Shown: positions 10,883 to 22,279, numbered from the stretch's first letter. The stretch is 64,000 nucleotides of DNA from Cynocephalus volans (GCF_027409185.1 NC_084464.1:47839095-47903094), one strand, 5' to 3'. Notes: generated from the sequence alone by a model not told the origin. Program-made: numbers and translations.

Positions 10883-11530
10883 CCACTTTTCTTCCAGTCC
10901 TGAGCTGCTAGGATGTGCCCAGCAGGAGGCATCAGCCGTTATTCCTCCCAGTGGGTGCAGGGTTGTTAGAAGTCACCGAGGGTGTGGAGAAGGAGTAACA
11001 TCTATTCCTTGACCCTGAGCTTGGCTCCAGTGCGGCCTCCAGCATTTGGGGCTACTGGGTTGCAGCTGTTGCATTCCACAGTGGCTCTGGTGGCATTATG
11101 ATCACGGATGACACTCAGAGCCACCCTAGGGAAGCAAAGACAAGGACAAGCAGGTGATGGGAAGGAGAGAAAAGGGGATAGGGCAACAGCCGGAAACCTG
11201 GATCTGCCCTGACCCGTGCCTTTGTCACCTCAGCCAAAGCCAGCACCTTGTGGGGCCTCCGTTTTCTTGTCTGTATATGTCTTAAACACTGTCCTGGATG
11301 GGGCAGGGAGGAGGGTGTGGATGGCGAGGAGTGAGGTAATGGATCCGAAATCCTGACGTCACTCCGACTCCACACTGCTGTGGAATCCAAACCCAAGGCC
11401 CTTAGCACTTGGATGTCTGCTGAGGCTTTTTCTTGGGAGGAGCTTAAAAACAATTTGTTAGGGAAAAAAAATAATTAAAGAATGTGTAATTCCTACTCTT
11501 TGGGGATCATCCAGAAGGCGGTTGTGAGTT
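10883..11530. other. unassigned intergenic sequence
   Basis: No gene or clear repeat seen. Confidence 0.4.
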
Positions 11531-11688
11531 AAAGGGCCTGGGGGAAGCGGTGTCTTGGGGGCTTTGAAGGCCAGCTCCCAGGACTGAACTCAGAGTCTGT
11601 CGGCAGTCCGTCTTGTCACCAAATGTCTATTCTCAGGTGTCACAGTATCTGTAATTCTATCATTAGGGCTTCATTTATTTGGATTCCT
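11531..11688 (+). repeat. 158-bp direct duplication, copy 1 (likely source)
   Basis: This segment is repeated at 12127-12284 with only about two or three differences and no gaps. The flanks of the two copies are unrelated. Copy 2 interrupts an older interspersed repeat, so this copy is probably the source. Confidence 0.9.
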
Positions 11689-11899
11689 TTTTGTTACTCC
11701 ACAAAAATGCAAGCAATGATAATCCGCAACATGTGTTCAGTGCTTTAGACTTGTCCCAGTAATCCTGAAAGAGATAGACAGACAATGAGGCCCAAACACC
11801 TGGTGCAGATGCTTCCGAAACCACGTTTCTCCTGACAGGCAGACTGTGGGGCAACACTACTCCTATATGTACAACCAAGAGAAGCTCTTGCACTGTGCC

Positions 11900-12035
11900 T
11901 CAGAGACACGGAGAAGAATGCTTATAACAGCCCTATGTATGACAACAAAAAATTGGAAATAACCCAAATGCCCATTGACAGGAGAAGCGATCATGGGATA
12001 TTTTTTAAAAAACTAAAGATGATTGAACCATGTTT
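11900..12035 (+). mobile_element. L1 fragment
   Basis: The text 'acaacaaaaaattggaaataacccaaatgcccattgacagg' is a standard phrase of the 3' part of mammalian L1 ORF2. Confidence 0.65.
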
Positions 12036-12126
12036 TAATTATGTATTGCTGCCTAATAAACCCTGTTAAAACACAGTGGCACCCACCATCATTTCTTTGC
12101 TCACAATTCTATAATCTAGGCCTATA

Positions 12127-12284
12127 AAAGGACCTGGGGGAAGTGGTGTCTTGGGGGCTTTGAAGGCCAGCTCCCAGGACTGAACTCAGAGTCTGTCGGC
12201 AGTCCGTCTTGTCACCAAATGTCTATTCTCAGGTGTCACAGTATCTGTAATTCTATCATTAGGGCTTCATTTATTTGGATTCCT
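12127..12284 (+). repeat. 158-bp direct duplication, copy 2 (inserted)
   Basis: Near-identical to 11531-11688, offset by 596 bp in the same orientation. Sequence on both sides (about 12040-12126 and 12285-12420) looks like one old interspersed repeat that this copy splits. Confidence 0.9.
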
Positions 12285-13209
12285 CATCGGGGCTCATTGG
12301 GGTGGTCTGTCTTTACTCTATGTGGTTTCAAGATGGTCCTCACATGGCTGGCAAGTGATGCTGCCTGTTGGCTGCAGATCAGCTGGAACGAACGGCTGGG
12401 GTGGTCTCAGTTATCCTGCGCATGACTTCTCCACATGACTTCTCACAGCACATAGTCTCAGAGTCCCAAGAACACAAATGCAGAAGTTGCTAGACCTTCT
12501 TAAAACTTAGGCCTGGAATGGGCACAGGGTTACTTCTGTCCCATTCTATTGGCTAAAAGAGTCACAGGTCAGACATATTCAAAGGGAGGTAACTACAAGA
12601 GAACACGAATACCTAGAAGTGTACTTCATTGAGTACCACAGACTTCCACAAACCACAACCACCTACAACTACATGGATAAATCTTAGGTTATGTTACCCT
12701 GCAGTATCAAATAACCTCCACATTTCAGTGACTTTGCACAGCAGAGAGTTACTTCTTTCTCACATACTTATCTCACACAGATTGGTGGGGCACTCTGCCT
12801 CACATAGTCACTCAGGGACCCAGGCTGATGGTGCCTCCACCATACTGTAGTGGCACCATCTGGGACATGAGACCTCACTTTCACCACAGCTGTGGAGGAC
12901 AGAAAGGCTGGAGAATTTCACCTGACCTCAGCCCTAAAGAGACAAATGCCACTTATGCTCACATTTCATTGGCTAGAACTAGTCACATGACCCTGTCTAA
13001 ACTGCAAGGGGTGGGGACTGGGAAACGTAGGAGAGCACTGGGAGAAATGGGTGAGAATTACTGTCTTAGCCAGTAACAAAACTATTTAAAACAAAGGAAA
13101 GTTAAGCTTAAAATCTAAGATAGTGTTTACTTTGGGGTAGGGGTGGAACACACAGGAAAGTGTCAGTGATTTGTAATGTTCTAGGTTTTTGGTTTGAGCA
13201 GTGAGTGTT
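12285..13209. other. ancient interspersed repeat remnants
   Basis: Two stretches (about 12040-12560 and 12670-13075) share the phrase order 'ttatttgctcacaattct', 'cacatggctggc' and 'ttggctaaaa/ctagaac..tcaca'. This is typical of one old LTR- or DNA-type repeat family that I cannot name with confidence. No gene seen. Confidence 0.4.
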
Positions 13210-13210
13210 A

Positions 13211-13413
13211 ATTATGTATTTTTTAATTTTTTTATTTTTTATTATTTTTTTAAAAGATGACCGGGGGCCGGCCCTTGGCTCACTCGGTAGAGTGCGGTGC
13301 TGAGAACACCAAGGCCCCGGGTTCGGATCCCATATACGGATGGCCGGTTCGCTCACTGGCTGAGCGTGGTGCTGACAACACCAAGTCAAGGGTTAAGATC
13401 CCCTTACCGGTCA

Positions 13414-13448
<35 letters not shown>

Positions 13449-13620
13449 TGACCGGTAAGGGGATCTTAACCCTTGACTTGGTGTTGTCAGCACCACGCTC
13501 ACCCAGTGAGCAAACCGGCCATCCCTATATGGGATCCGAACCCGTGGCCTTGGTGTTATCAGCACCGCACTCTCCCGAGTGAGCCACAGGCTGGCGCCAA
13601 ATTATGTATTTTTTTAAATG
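13211..13620. mobile_element. nested pair of dimeric tRNA-Ile SINEs, tail to tail
   Basis: An antisense dimer (tail at about 13226-13254, body resuming at 13447-13600) carries a sense dimer (about 13264-13417, A tail to 13443) inserted at its 3' end. The inner insertion duplicated AAGATGACCGG (about 13255-13265 and 13445-13455). The outer element is flanked by AATTATGTATTTTTT near 13210 and 13601. The two ~154-bp bodies form an almost perfect inverted repeat around a ~30-nt A-rich loop. Confidence 0.85.
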
Positions 13621-15361
13621 AATGAATGAGTGAATAGATGAATGAATAAATAGAAAGAGAGGTCTCAGAAGCAGTGGCACTGAAGCCCAACCTCAGAGTG
13701 CAGACCAAAAATGGCCCTTCCATAAATATTCACTGAACTCCCAGCTGAGGCGGCTAGGCCTTGAAGGTACAAAGATGAATAAAATACGGTCTCACCCCTT
13801 CCAGGTTCCCAGCCAGAAGACTCAGTAGGCACATAACCCAAGCAGGCAGCAAGACACAGTGGAAAGGCTTGCTCACCAGAGCTCTTGGGGCCAGAGGGAG
13901 CTCTGAGAAGGCTTCACCCCAAGAGGTCATGTAGGTTAGGTCATGAAGGTTCAGTAGGAGTTCAACAGGTGGAGAACGGAGTGGAGGCGGGGTAAGTTGA
14001 TCAGAACACTCATTTCAGGAAGAGGGAATGATGTGTGCAAAGGACATGTACAGAGAGAGCCCTTCATTCCTCACGTGGCCTGTGTTCACGGCATTTCCTC
14101 ACCACCTTCTAGTCCCTAAATGATCTAATAAAACGTACTCACACTGTGCTGTGCCGCCCAGAACGTCCAGCAGGACCCAGGCACTCCTCCTCAATGGCTG
14201 CGGGAGTGTTGGCTGATGATGCTTATAGCTGAGTCCTTCTTCAGGAATTGGCCTCAGATAAGGGAAATCTCTTGCCTGAAGTCATGTGCCCCCCTACTGC
14301 AGGGGCAGCCACATCTAAATAATTGGTCAAAGCAGGGGTATAGAGGCCTAGGCCCATGCTTCAATTCAGGGAACTCTGCAGGACCATCCCAGATCCAGAG
14401 CTCTTTTTGGTATCAGCTGAGGCCTCTATAGGGCCTCCATCAGAGCCCAATTCCTCTCTGCCCAATACTGTTTCCTTTACACCCAGACAGGTATTGATTG
14501 TGAATGCATTCCCCAATAAACCTCCTTTATAAAAATCTCCACTTCAGAGGATGCTTTCTGGGAAACTTACCTAAGATACCCAGAAAAGTGTAAATGATTA
14601 CCAAATTCCAAGGGTTGCCTTTCCTGGGGGTGTTTTACAGCAACAATAGTAACTAATATTCATGGAATGATTTCTATGTGCCAGGCTAAGCATTTTGCCT
14701 ATATGATCTTATATAATGAAAAACAGAACTTCATGCCAAAGGAATTAATTTCTAATGGTGAAATTTCAGGCTTAGGCAGTGGTCTTGGGAGGCTGGAAGT
14801 GTTTGTGTGGCACAAATTCTGTTACACATTTCTCTGCTTTACTGTATGGTCAGTCCTAATCCTCGTGCTGGCTGGGTAAAGCTCTCAGCAGGTCAGGGTG
14901 GGAGCTGCGAATCTTTCTTCTTCTTTTTTTTTTTAAAGAAAAGCAAGCAGGGCTTCCTCTGCTCAGTAATATATCTCTGTTCTGCCTCTTCTCTGGGGTC
15001 TCACTTCTTGGGAGCCTCTGTGGAGGTGAATTCCTCTGAAAGCTGACTGCCCTGTTTGGGACTCCCCGGTCCTATTCTGAGAAATGGTGACTTTGTTCCC
15101 AGCACTTCCTCTCTTCCTGGGCAGCTCCTGCAGCCACCATTGAGCCCTCCTCAAATCCTCTTTCTTCAGGCTTGCGTTTTCCACCTTTCCTTTCTGTCTT
15201 CTCCCCCGCAAACCCCTACCTCACTCCCAGGCTTTGGGATGGGGGCTGGTCTGTACCTTCTCATGCCCCCGGCTGAGTCTTCTCCCATCCCTAAGCTGCC
15301 TGCTTTCCAGGAGAGTGTCCAGGCAGCAGGCTGTGGTCCTGATATGCCCTCGGACCCTCAG
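13621..15361. other. upstream region, no gene recognised
   Basis: A short GAATGAATGA run is at 13620-13650. A MIR/L2-like phrase ('tatgtgccaggctaagcattttgcctat') lies near 14670. The rest appears single copy. In human the DINO and PANDAR non-coding RNAs map within about 5 kb upstream of CDKN1A, so transcripts may cross this area, but nothing in the sequence defines them. Confidence 0.35.
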
Positions 15362-15381
15362 GAACATGTCCCAACATGTTG
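15362..15381. promoter_or_regulatory. distal p53 response element of CDKN1A
   Basis: Two adjacent decamers, GAACATGTCC and CAACATGTTG, match the consensus RRRCWWGYYY at 19 of 20 positions with no spacer. They lie about 2.2 kb before the inferred start site. This is the strong p53 site known from the human promoter, preserved in sequence and approximate position. p53 tetramers bind here to induce CDKN1A after DNA damage. Confidence 0.97.
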
Positions 15382-16258
15382 AGCCCTGGCATAGAAAAGG
15401 CTGGTGGCTGTTTTTTTCCTTGAGGCTGCCTGCTCTGGGGCAAGGAGGGGATGGTCTCTACAGGAGACCCCCAGAGACCCCGGGGAGACCTTGGCCTGAG
15501 TTTCTCTGAATGGAATATGTGATTCGCAGCAGATCACTTGGGATCGGCCTGGGATCTAGTGTGTTGTCCATCTGTGTGCATATGTGTGTGCGTTGGGAGT
15601 CAGATTTTGTGTGTGACCTCTAACAACCTGCTCTCTTGCCCCCTTCAGGGTAGAAGTCCTCCCTCAAAGAACTTGCCTGGCTACACATTCAAATGCATGG
15701 TTGCAAACATTTTTTCAAAAGTACTGAACAGTACTAGAGACTTAGTAGGTGTTTAATAAGTATTTGTTGAATACTGTTGTGGTGGTGGTGGTGGTAGTGA
15801 GCCAGAAGTTTTTAAAAAATTTACTTCCCAACAACAACACAAAGAATTTTTTCATTGTGAAGCTCAGTGCCACAAAACTTTAAATAATTCACTACAAGCC
15901 TTCATTAAAAAAAATTTTTTTCCCCAAAGTAAACAGACAATGTCAAGTCTATTTAAAATGCCTGAATGCTGGGGGGATTCAAGGTACTAGGAGGATGTGC
16001 CTGTCCTTTGTTGGACATTTGAAACCAAGCGTTTGGACAGTATGAATGGTGGGGGAGGAGGTGGAGACAAGAGCTGGGGGTGGGGCCACGGCCTTTCTGG
16101 GGCAATTCCTGAGGTCCAGCTACAATCCTGGCCTGACTCCAGGGCCAAGTCGGGGAGGGGGTCTGGTGCCATGTCCTCCACCCCTATCTGAGCTCCCATC
16201 CCTACAGTAGAGGAGAAGGAGGCCTATCCTCCCTGAGGTCAGCTATGTTAGAGGAAGA
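15382..16258. other. CDKN1A upstream region between the p53 sites
   Basis: A short GGT/GTG run (about 15777-15798) and ordinary sequence. The human damage-induced lncRNA DINO lies in this general area, but I see no independent sign of a transcript. Confidence 0.4.
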
Positions 16259-16278
16259 AAACTGGGCATGTCTGGGCA
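16259..16278. promoter_or_regulatory. proximal p53 response element of CDKN1A
   Basis: AAACTGGGCA followed by TGTCTGGGCA reproduces the weaker second p53 site of the human promoter with one change from the human sequence as I recall it. It lies about 1.3 kb before the inferred start site. Confidence 0.88.
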
Positions 16279-16654
16279 GAGATTTCCAGACACTGAACAG
16301 CCTGAGATGTCAGTAATTGTAGCTGCTTCAAGCCTGAATTCTACTTTTTAGTGGGATTTCTATTCAACACTCCATTCTCTGCAATTTTTAAAAAGCAAAA
16401 CTGCAGATGTTTCAGGTAAAGGAAGGAGGCAAAGGTAAGGTCCAAGAGAAGTTAGGGGTATGGGGATAGGTGGGAGCAGATGGACACTTTACTCACCTCT
16501 GTACTTGTCGGTGAACACTTCCAGAATTGTCCTTTATCAATGTCACCTTAGTAAACCACCTGGAAATGAGGGGATACTGGGCATTTTCCTCATTTTAGAG
16601 CCAAAGGAATAGAGGGCGGCAAGCAGAGAGCTCTGGGCAGGAGGCAAAAGGACG

Positions 16655-16750
16655 GTGTTCCAACCATAGCCATTTATTTGCTGTGTGATCTGAGTCACGT
16701 CACTGGCCTTCTCTGAGCCTCAGTTTCCCCAGCAGTATATGTGGGCTGGG
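16655..16750 (+). mobile_element. MIR fragment
   Basis: 'gctgtgtgatctgagtcacgtcactgg...tctctgagcctcagtttcccc' is a MIR core. It sits in the CDKN1A upstream region. Confidence 0.65.
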
Positions 16751-17138
16751 TGGGGAATATCCAGGAGATAACTCATCACCAAATCCTTCTCCCCTTTCTA
16801 GCCATCAGATCCGCTGTGATCGCAGTGGTTCTCCTGTTGAGGTAAGAGGGAAGTGAGTGTAGGGGTGGGGAGATTGGTTCAATGTCTGATTTCCCCATTT
16901 CCCTGGAGATCAGGTTGGCCCTTTCTAAGAAGTGTCCCCAATTCCCTCCTCTGAGGCATTTGACAAACAACTGCGTACTTTTGTTCCATGGGCCTCAGTT
17001 TCCTTACCTGTGAAATAAGGGGATTGAATCCCATTTTGGCCCCACAGATGTTTTGTTGGGTGCGTGAGTGCCCCAGGTGCTTCTGGGAGAGGTGGTCTAG
17101 TGAGGGGTCAGTGGGAATAGTGGCGGGATAGTGGGGCT

Positions 17139-17147
17139 TTCTGGGAA
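17139..17147. promoter_or_regulatory. STAT (GAS-type) site candidate
   Basis: TTCTGGGAA fits TTCNNNGAA about 0.4 kb upstream of the start site. Human CDKN1A has a STAT-responsive element with the same core in its upstream region. Short motifs occur by chance, so this is tentative. Confidence 0.4.
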
Positions 17148-17480
17148 TTGCAGAGAGGCGCATTATTTTTATTATTTATGGATTTCTGTTTATTAATGTC
17201 ATCCCTCCTGATTTTTTCAGCTGCATTGGGTCACTCCTTGGCCAGAGTTGGTCAGTGGTGGTCCAGAAAGGGGGCTCATGCTAACAACGCCGTCCCCTCC
17301 TGGGGAGTGCCACTTCACTCCCCAACTAAAAAAAAGCCAGACTTGTGGCTCAATTCGTGGGGAAATGTGTGAAGAGACAAATCCAGGCGAGGGGTGGGGG
17401 AGGAGGGCAGTGCCCTCCGCAGCACGCGAGGCTCCCGGCGGCCCGCTGGAGCGCCGCCAGGCGCGGTGGGCCGAGCGGCT

Positions 17481-17526
17481 GGTCCCGCCTCCGGAGGCGG
17501 GCCCGAGCGGGGCGGTTGCTATATCA
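17481..17526 (+). promoter_or_regulatory. CDKN1A: CDKN1A core promoter: GC boxes and TATA element
   Basis: Clustered Sp1-type sites (GTCCCGCCTCC, GGAGGCGGGCC, GGGGCGG) run up to a TATA element, CTATATCAGG, centred on 17522. It lies about 27 bp before the inferred start at about 17547. The arrangement copies the human p21 core promoter (GC boxes, then TATATCAGG, then the GCCAGCTGAGGTGTGAGCAG start region). Through these Sp1 sites the gene responds to p53-independent inputs such as TGF-beta and HDAC inhibitors in human. Confidence 0.92.
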
Positions 17527-17546
17527 GGGCAGCGCCGAGCGGCGCC

Positions 17547-17641
17547 AGCTGAGGTGTGAGCAGCTGCCGGGTCGGTGCCTTGAGAGTCAGAGTCGCGGTC
17601 GGATTCACTGAGACACCGAGACATTGAGACACTCAGAGCAG
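17547..17641 (+). other. CDKN1A: CDKN1A exon 1 (5'UTR)
   Basis: AGCTGAGGTGTGAGCAGCTG at the 5' end and GACACTCAGAGCAG followed by GTGAGG at the 3' end match the human exon 1 ends. The exon has no ATG. The middle is diverged from human. Confidence 0.88.
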
Positions 17642-19146
17642 GTGAGGGAGTCGCGGCAGGCACCAGCCGGCCCTCTGTCGGCGGCTCTGAGCTGAGCCGA
17701 GAGTGTCCGCGCGTGTGTCCGTGGCTGTCTGTGTGTGCGTGTCCTCGGGTGTGTGTGCTGTGTTCGCAGGTGTCTCTGCGGCAGGTGGACCACGCGCGTG
17801 GGTCTGTGCGCGCTCGCTTTTGCGCACACGTGTGTCTGTAAGTGCGCGTGTGACGGCGGTCAGGATGTGTCGGAGACCCCAGGCGGAGAGCGGGAGCGAG
17901 AGTACGAGGGATCCCCTGTCACGCTCCCGTCCCCTTGAGACTCAGCTGGGGCGAGGGAAGGCGTGGATCGAGCCGCCCCCGGAGCTCGCCTCTGGGGGCG
18001 GGTGCGCCCGGGTCCCAGGCGCAGCTCGGTCGCGACGTGGGGACAAAGCTCGTGTCCCCGGAGGGTCCCAGAGGGACGGGGGATATGGAGTGGAGTAAAT
18101 TCAACTGGGATCCGTCGAGGAGCTGCTCTCTGATCCAATCTGTACAGCCCCGGCCCAGGCCTCTGAGGACCAGGTCCCCTACGCCGCCTGTCCGCCACCC
18201 GGCTAGGCGCTGAGGTCAGCGAAGGCTGTGTCCCCGGCCCTCGGGAACGTGCCAGGACACGTCCCCTAAGGACAAGTGAGGAGGTGACTCACTGTGACAA
18301 GGAGACCCCGGGGGACGGAACGAGTGAGGTCAGAACCACGCCCCGGCTGGAGAACAGAGGCGCCCCAGAAGCCCCTTCCCCGCCCCTTTGCGGCCTCTGT
18401 CCCCCTTACCCCCATCAACACAGTGACCTATTTGGCTGGCACAGCCTGTTACCAGGGAAGCCGGGGCAGCGGGAGGTTCGGGACCGGTGTCCGGTCCTTG
18501 CTCCGCGGCGCGCTGGGCGTGTCCTCTCCAGCCTGTCAGTCGGAAAAGGCAGGGGTTCCACCCACCTCTTTCCCACCGTGGCCGGGAGAGCCCTGGCCCA
18601 GCCTGCCCTCACGTCCGGGCTCTGGACTCCGGGGCGACGGCAGAGCCCAGCACTGCGGAGCGGCTGGCCGCGCAGCCCACGCCTCGGCGGGAGGCGAAGA
18701 GCGGTCACATTTTCGCGGGGTGGGGCTTCGGGGGGCGGCGGGTACGACGCTGCTCAGACCCTCCGTCAGCCGCCTCGGGGGCTCGGGGCGCCCCGACCTA
18801 GCCCAGAATTGCCTTTCCGAGGGCGACCGGGCTGAGCGGAGCAGGAGGGCGAGTCGCCCCTCGGGTGGGGGAGGACCACAGTGCGTACGCCCTGTCCGGA
18901 GCCCCTGGGGGACACTTGCGCCCTCCTGATGCGGAAAAGAATCTTGGGACTGAGTTTGGCAGTTTGGGACGCTCAGGCAGCTTCCTCTCTCCTTCCCTCC
19001 CTCCGCGTCGCGTTTCTGGGAGGACTTTCGAGCGGTTTTGTTTTCGTTGCTCCCGTCTATTTTTATTTTCCAGGGATCTGACTCATCCTGTGCTTTGGGC
19101 GTGGAGATAAGGTGGAGGGGCCAGACCTCTGCGCGCCTGTGCGTGC

Positions 19147-19313
19147 GCGAGTGTGTGTGTGTGTGTGTGTGCGCGCGAGTGTGTGTGTGTGTGTGTGCGC
19201 GCGCGCGAGTGTGTGTGTGTGCGCGCGCGCGCGAGTGTGTGTGTGTGCGCGCGCGCGCGAGTGTGTGTGTGTGCGCGCGCGAGCGAGTGTGCGTGTGCGC
19301 GCGCGCGTGTGTC
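19147..19313. repeat. composite (TG)n/(CG)n tract in CDKN1A intron 1
   Basis: About 165 bp of blocks (TG)4-9 alternate with (CG)3-6, separated by single GAG breaks. Almost the whole tract alternates purine and pyrimidine, the pattern that favours left-handed Z-DNA. Open frames through it (Cys/Val/Arg/Ala repeats) are artefacts. Confidence 0.92.
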
Positions 19314-19719
19314 GCAGAGACGGCCCGAGAGCGCGTGGTTTCCCAACTGCGGCTGGAGTTTCGGAAGCCCGGCCGGCTCAGAGTGACGTGTTCGCGGCCC
19401 CCGGCCCCTCCCTCCTTTCCCCCTCCCCACCCCAGCGTGACGCGCAGCTGGAGTGGAAGCGAAGTTTTGGCGGGCGGGGAGCGCTTTGCAGGAAACTGAC
19501 TCATCACGACTCCCTCCCGCTGTCCCAGGCTCTGCCCACGCGCCTCCCGCCCGGCGCGGGATTTCCTGGAGACCAGCGCCCCCTCCCGGCTCCGGCGCGA
19601 ATATCCAACCCGCCTTCCCGCGGGGCGCCGCTTGCCCGCCTTCCCTTCCCGCCGCTACTCCTGGGCCCATCCGAGGCAGCCGACCCCCCTCCCCGCCCCG
19701 CCCATTAAAAAGAGTACCC

Positions 19720-22274
19720 CATTGGTTCCACAGTATTTACTGAACTCTTGCTATTTGCTTGGGAATTAAAATGTGGCTGAAGTCTAAGGCACAAAGGCCA
19801 ACAAAGGAAGCTATTCTCAGTTGCTTGTTTGTAAAACGAGGGTTTGTGTTTCGTGTTTCTTCTGAGCTGGAAATTATGATAATAGGCGTGAGAGCAGATT
19901 GTGACGGGAGGAGAGGCTATGATAACCCTAAGGGAAGAAGTGGTAGGAGGGGAGAAGGTCCCTGCCTAGATTCTGGTTCCATCTTCAGCTCCTGGAAGCC
20001 ACGAATATCCAGCTCCTTGATAAAGCCCTTGGTGGGCTCTTCCTCCTTGTGGCTATGGGGCGTTGAGATCCAGAATGTCCATTTCAGACACATCAGTGTG
20101 TCCGCCTTGGCTGGCACCCCAAGAATGCCCATCTGGGGAACTGTGCCAAACACTTGCTTAAATCTCCTTCAATTCGGAATAAGTTGGTCTGTGGAGGCAG
20201 GGGCCCACCAATCTGTATATCAAAAAAGCTCCCCAGGTGACTCTGATGGGCCTCTCTGGTTAACAAACATCAAAATTAGAGGAGGGATAGGGCTCAACAC
20301 TAGAGCACAGGACCCAAAACAAATAGGCCTGAGCTTAAATCCTGGTTGTGCCACTTGTGAGCCGTGTGACCTTGGACAAGTTATTTAACTTCTCTCAGTC
20401 TTGGTTACTTCTTCTGTAAAAAGGAGCTAATATATATCCACTTTTTAGGAGGATTGATATTTGTCAACTACTTAGTACAGCTCCTGCACGTAAAAATATG
20501 TAAATAAATCTTAATGCATGCCCTGAAGAGGGTGGACAAAGATTATTTGAGAGCTCTGTCCACTGCACTGTGTGGTCCCTTTATGGGGCAGTGGCCTTTG
20601 ACTTCTTCAGCTGTGTGATTTGGGAGCAAGTCTCATATCTCTTCAAGCTCCTGCCCTTTAAAATTGGTCTGAAATCAAATGCCTCTTCTCAACCAGCTGA
20701 GATGTGGAGTTGTGTGCTCCACTCATCATGAGAAGTGGGGTGGGTGTGGCACAGGTCCAGGGCACCCTGCCTCAGGAGTCCACTCAACAGAGCTTTCACT
20801 CTCAGAGTCTGCAAGTCGAGACTTGTCCCCAACAAAACCTAGTCCCTGCCAAGGTCATGCAGCCACTCAGCCCTGGAGTCAGGCCAAAGCAAGGCAGGTA
20901 GATGCTAGGGTTCCCCCATGGGCAAACTCACCCTTCGTTTTCCCTCCCCGAAGTGGGAGGAGAGGAGCCAGGTAGATCAGCTACCTTTAATTTTCTTCGC
21001 CTGCAAAACGGGTTCCTCGGACTCAGGTAACACAGGGCAGAGGCTGCAAGGTGTCTAGACTTCAGATCACCTGATTTGCCTGGCAGGATGTGGCTCAGCC
21101 TAGGAGAAATCATCGCCCTGCTCTGCCCCGCCCAGCCCCTCCTCACCCCTAGGCCACCCGCCTGATGACATCCTTGGGAAAGGCCCTCAGCCTACAACAC
21201 CTGTCAGCTGCTGTCTGAAGGAGGCAGTGGCTGGGGGGAGCGATGTGGAGGAGGCTCAGCTAGAACTGAAGGGAGAGAGAAATACCACTTGTTTTCCAGG
21301 CACTTCTGTATACTAGGTGCTGCTCTAAGCACACTACCTAAATTAACTCAGTTAATCCTCACATCTGTCTTCTGACACAGTCTCTATTACTGTTCCCATT
21401 TTACAGATGAGGAAAATAGAGCCCAGAGAGGCTAAGTCACTCATCCAGGGTCACCCAGCAGAGCCTGGATTCCAACCTAGGCAGTCTAGCTCCAGAGCCC
21501 TCGCTCTTAACCACCAAGAGACAGCCTCTGAACTCTGTTCCGTCTGTCTTGCCCAGATGGACTCCCTGGCGAGTTGCTTGAGCATGCTTCCACAGCCATG
21601 CTCTTTAATCTTTCAGAACCCTGTCTATAGATGAGGAAACTCAGGCCCAGAGAAATTAAGTGGCTTTTAAAAGTTTAGGTAGTAAGTGGGAAAGCTAGGA
21701 CTACAACCCAGGAGTTTTTTACCTCAAAGTCCAGGGTTTAATTTACAGAGCAAGGTTGCCCCACTTGGGCGTCTGCGGGGTGGGGGAAAGGGGGGTATCT
21801 AGGAGGCTGGAGGAGCTGTCAGCCTGATCCTTCATTTGGGAATTGACCTCCTGGCCAGACCTGGGATTAGGAAATTACTGGGCTCTGGTTATTCACATGT
21901 ATTTGGGGCATTCACACCCATGAGGGATACCTCAGGGGAGAAAACAAATTGATTTTAGCTGATAATACCTAGTAGTAAACAGGACCCTGATCCCTGCTAT
22001 TGCAATAAACTTGCCTTTGTTGACATAAGCTTGCCCTTCAGCTGCCTGCTCCCCTGTGACCTTGGGGTGCCAGGCTGGCTGAGCTCTACCCCCATCTAGT
22101 ATCTGTTGGGGGGTGGGTGGCTGTGGGAAAGAGGTGGTGGAAAATCAGCTGGAAGGATCCAGAGAGACCCTCTGGTAGGAAGACCTCACTTGAGGTTACA
22201 CAGCAAAGCCTGGCCAGGTACAAGAGGATCCAGTTTCCCTAGTGACCGGGGCTTTCTTTGTGTCTCAGCCACAG
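19720..22274 (+). other. 3' part of CDKN1A intron 1
   Basis: Contains a MER5-like phrase near 20210-20250, a MIR at about 20305-20500 (+), a MIR/L2-type fragment at about 21290-21520 (-), and otherwise unassigned sequence. A p53-like 18/20 motif is at 21570-21589. The intron ends in a pyrimidine-rich tract and CCACAG before 22275. Confidence 0.6.
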
Positions 22275-22279
22275 GTGCC

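Larger units (their letters stand above)
17390..19710. promoter_or_regulatory. CpG island over CDKN1A promoter and 5' intron 1
   Basis: CpG-dense sequence runs from just upstream of the promoter through exon 1 into intron 1, ending near 19,700. It contains many GC boxes and the TG/CG tract at 19,147-19,313. No exon other than exon 1 could be supported, although human CDKN1A uses alternative first exons. Confidence 0.75.

Noticed and set aside
18294-18929. Long open frames (up to 211 codons) in CDKN1A intron 1
   Set aside because: GC-rich sequence has few stops; several frames on both strands are open together and none shows a known fold.
19083-19670. Cys/Val/Arg and His/Thr repeat 'proteins'
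   Set aside because: They are translations of the TG/CG microsatellite.
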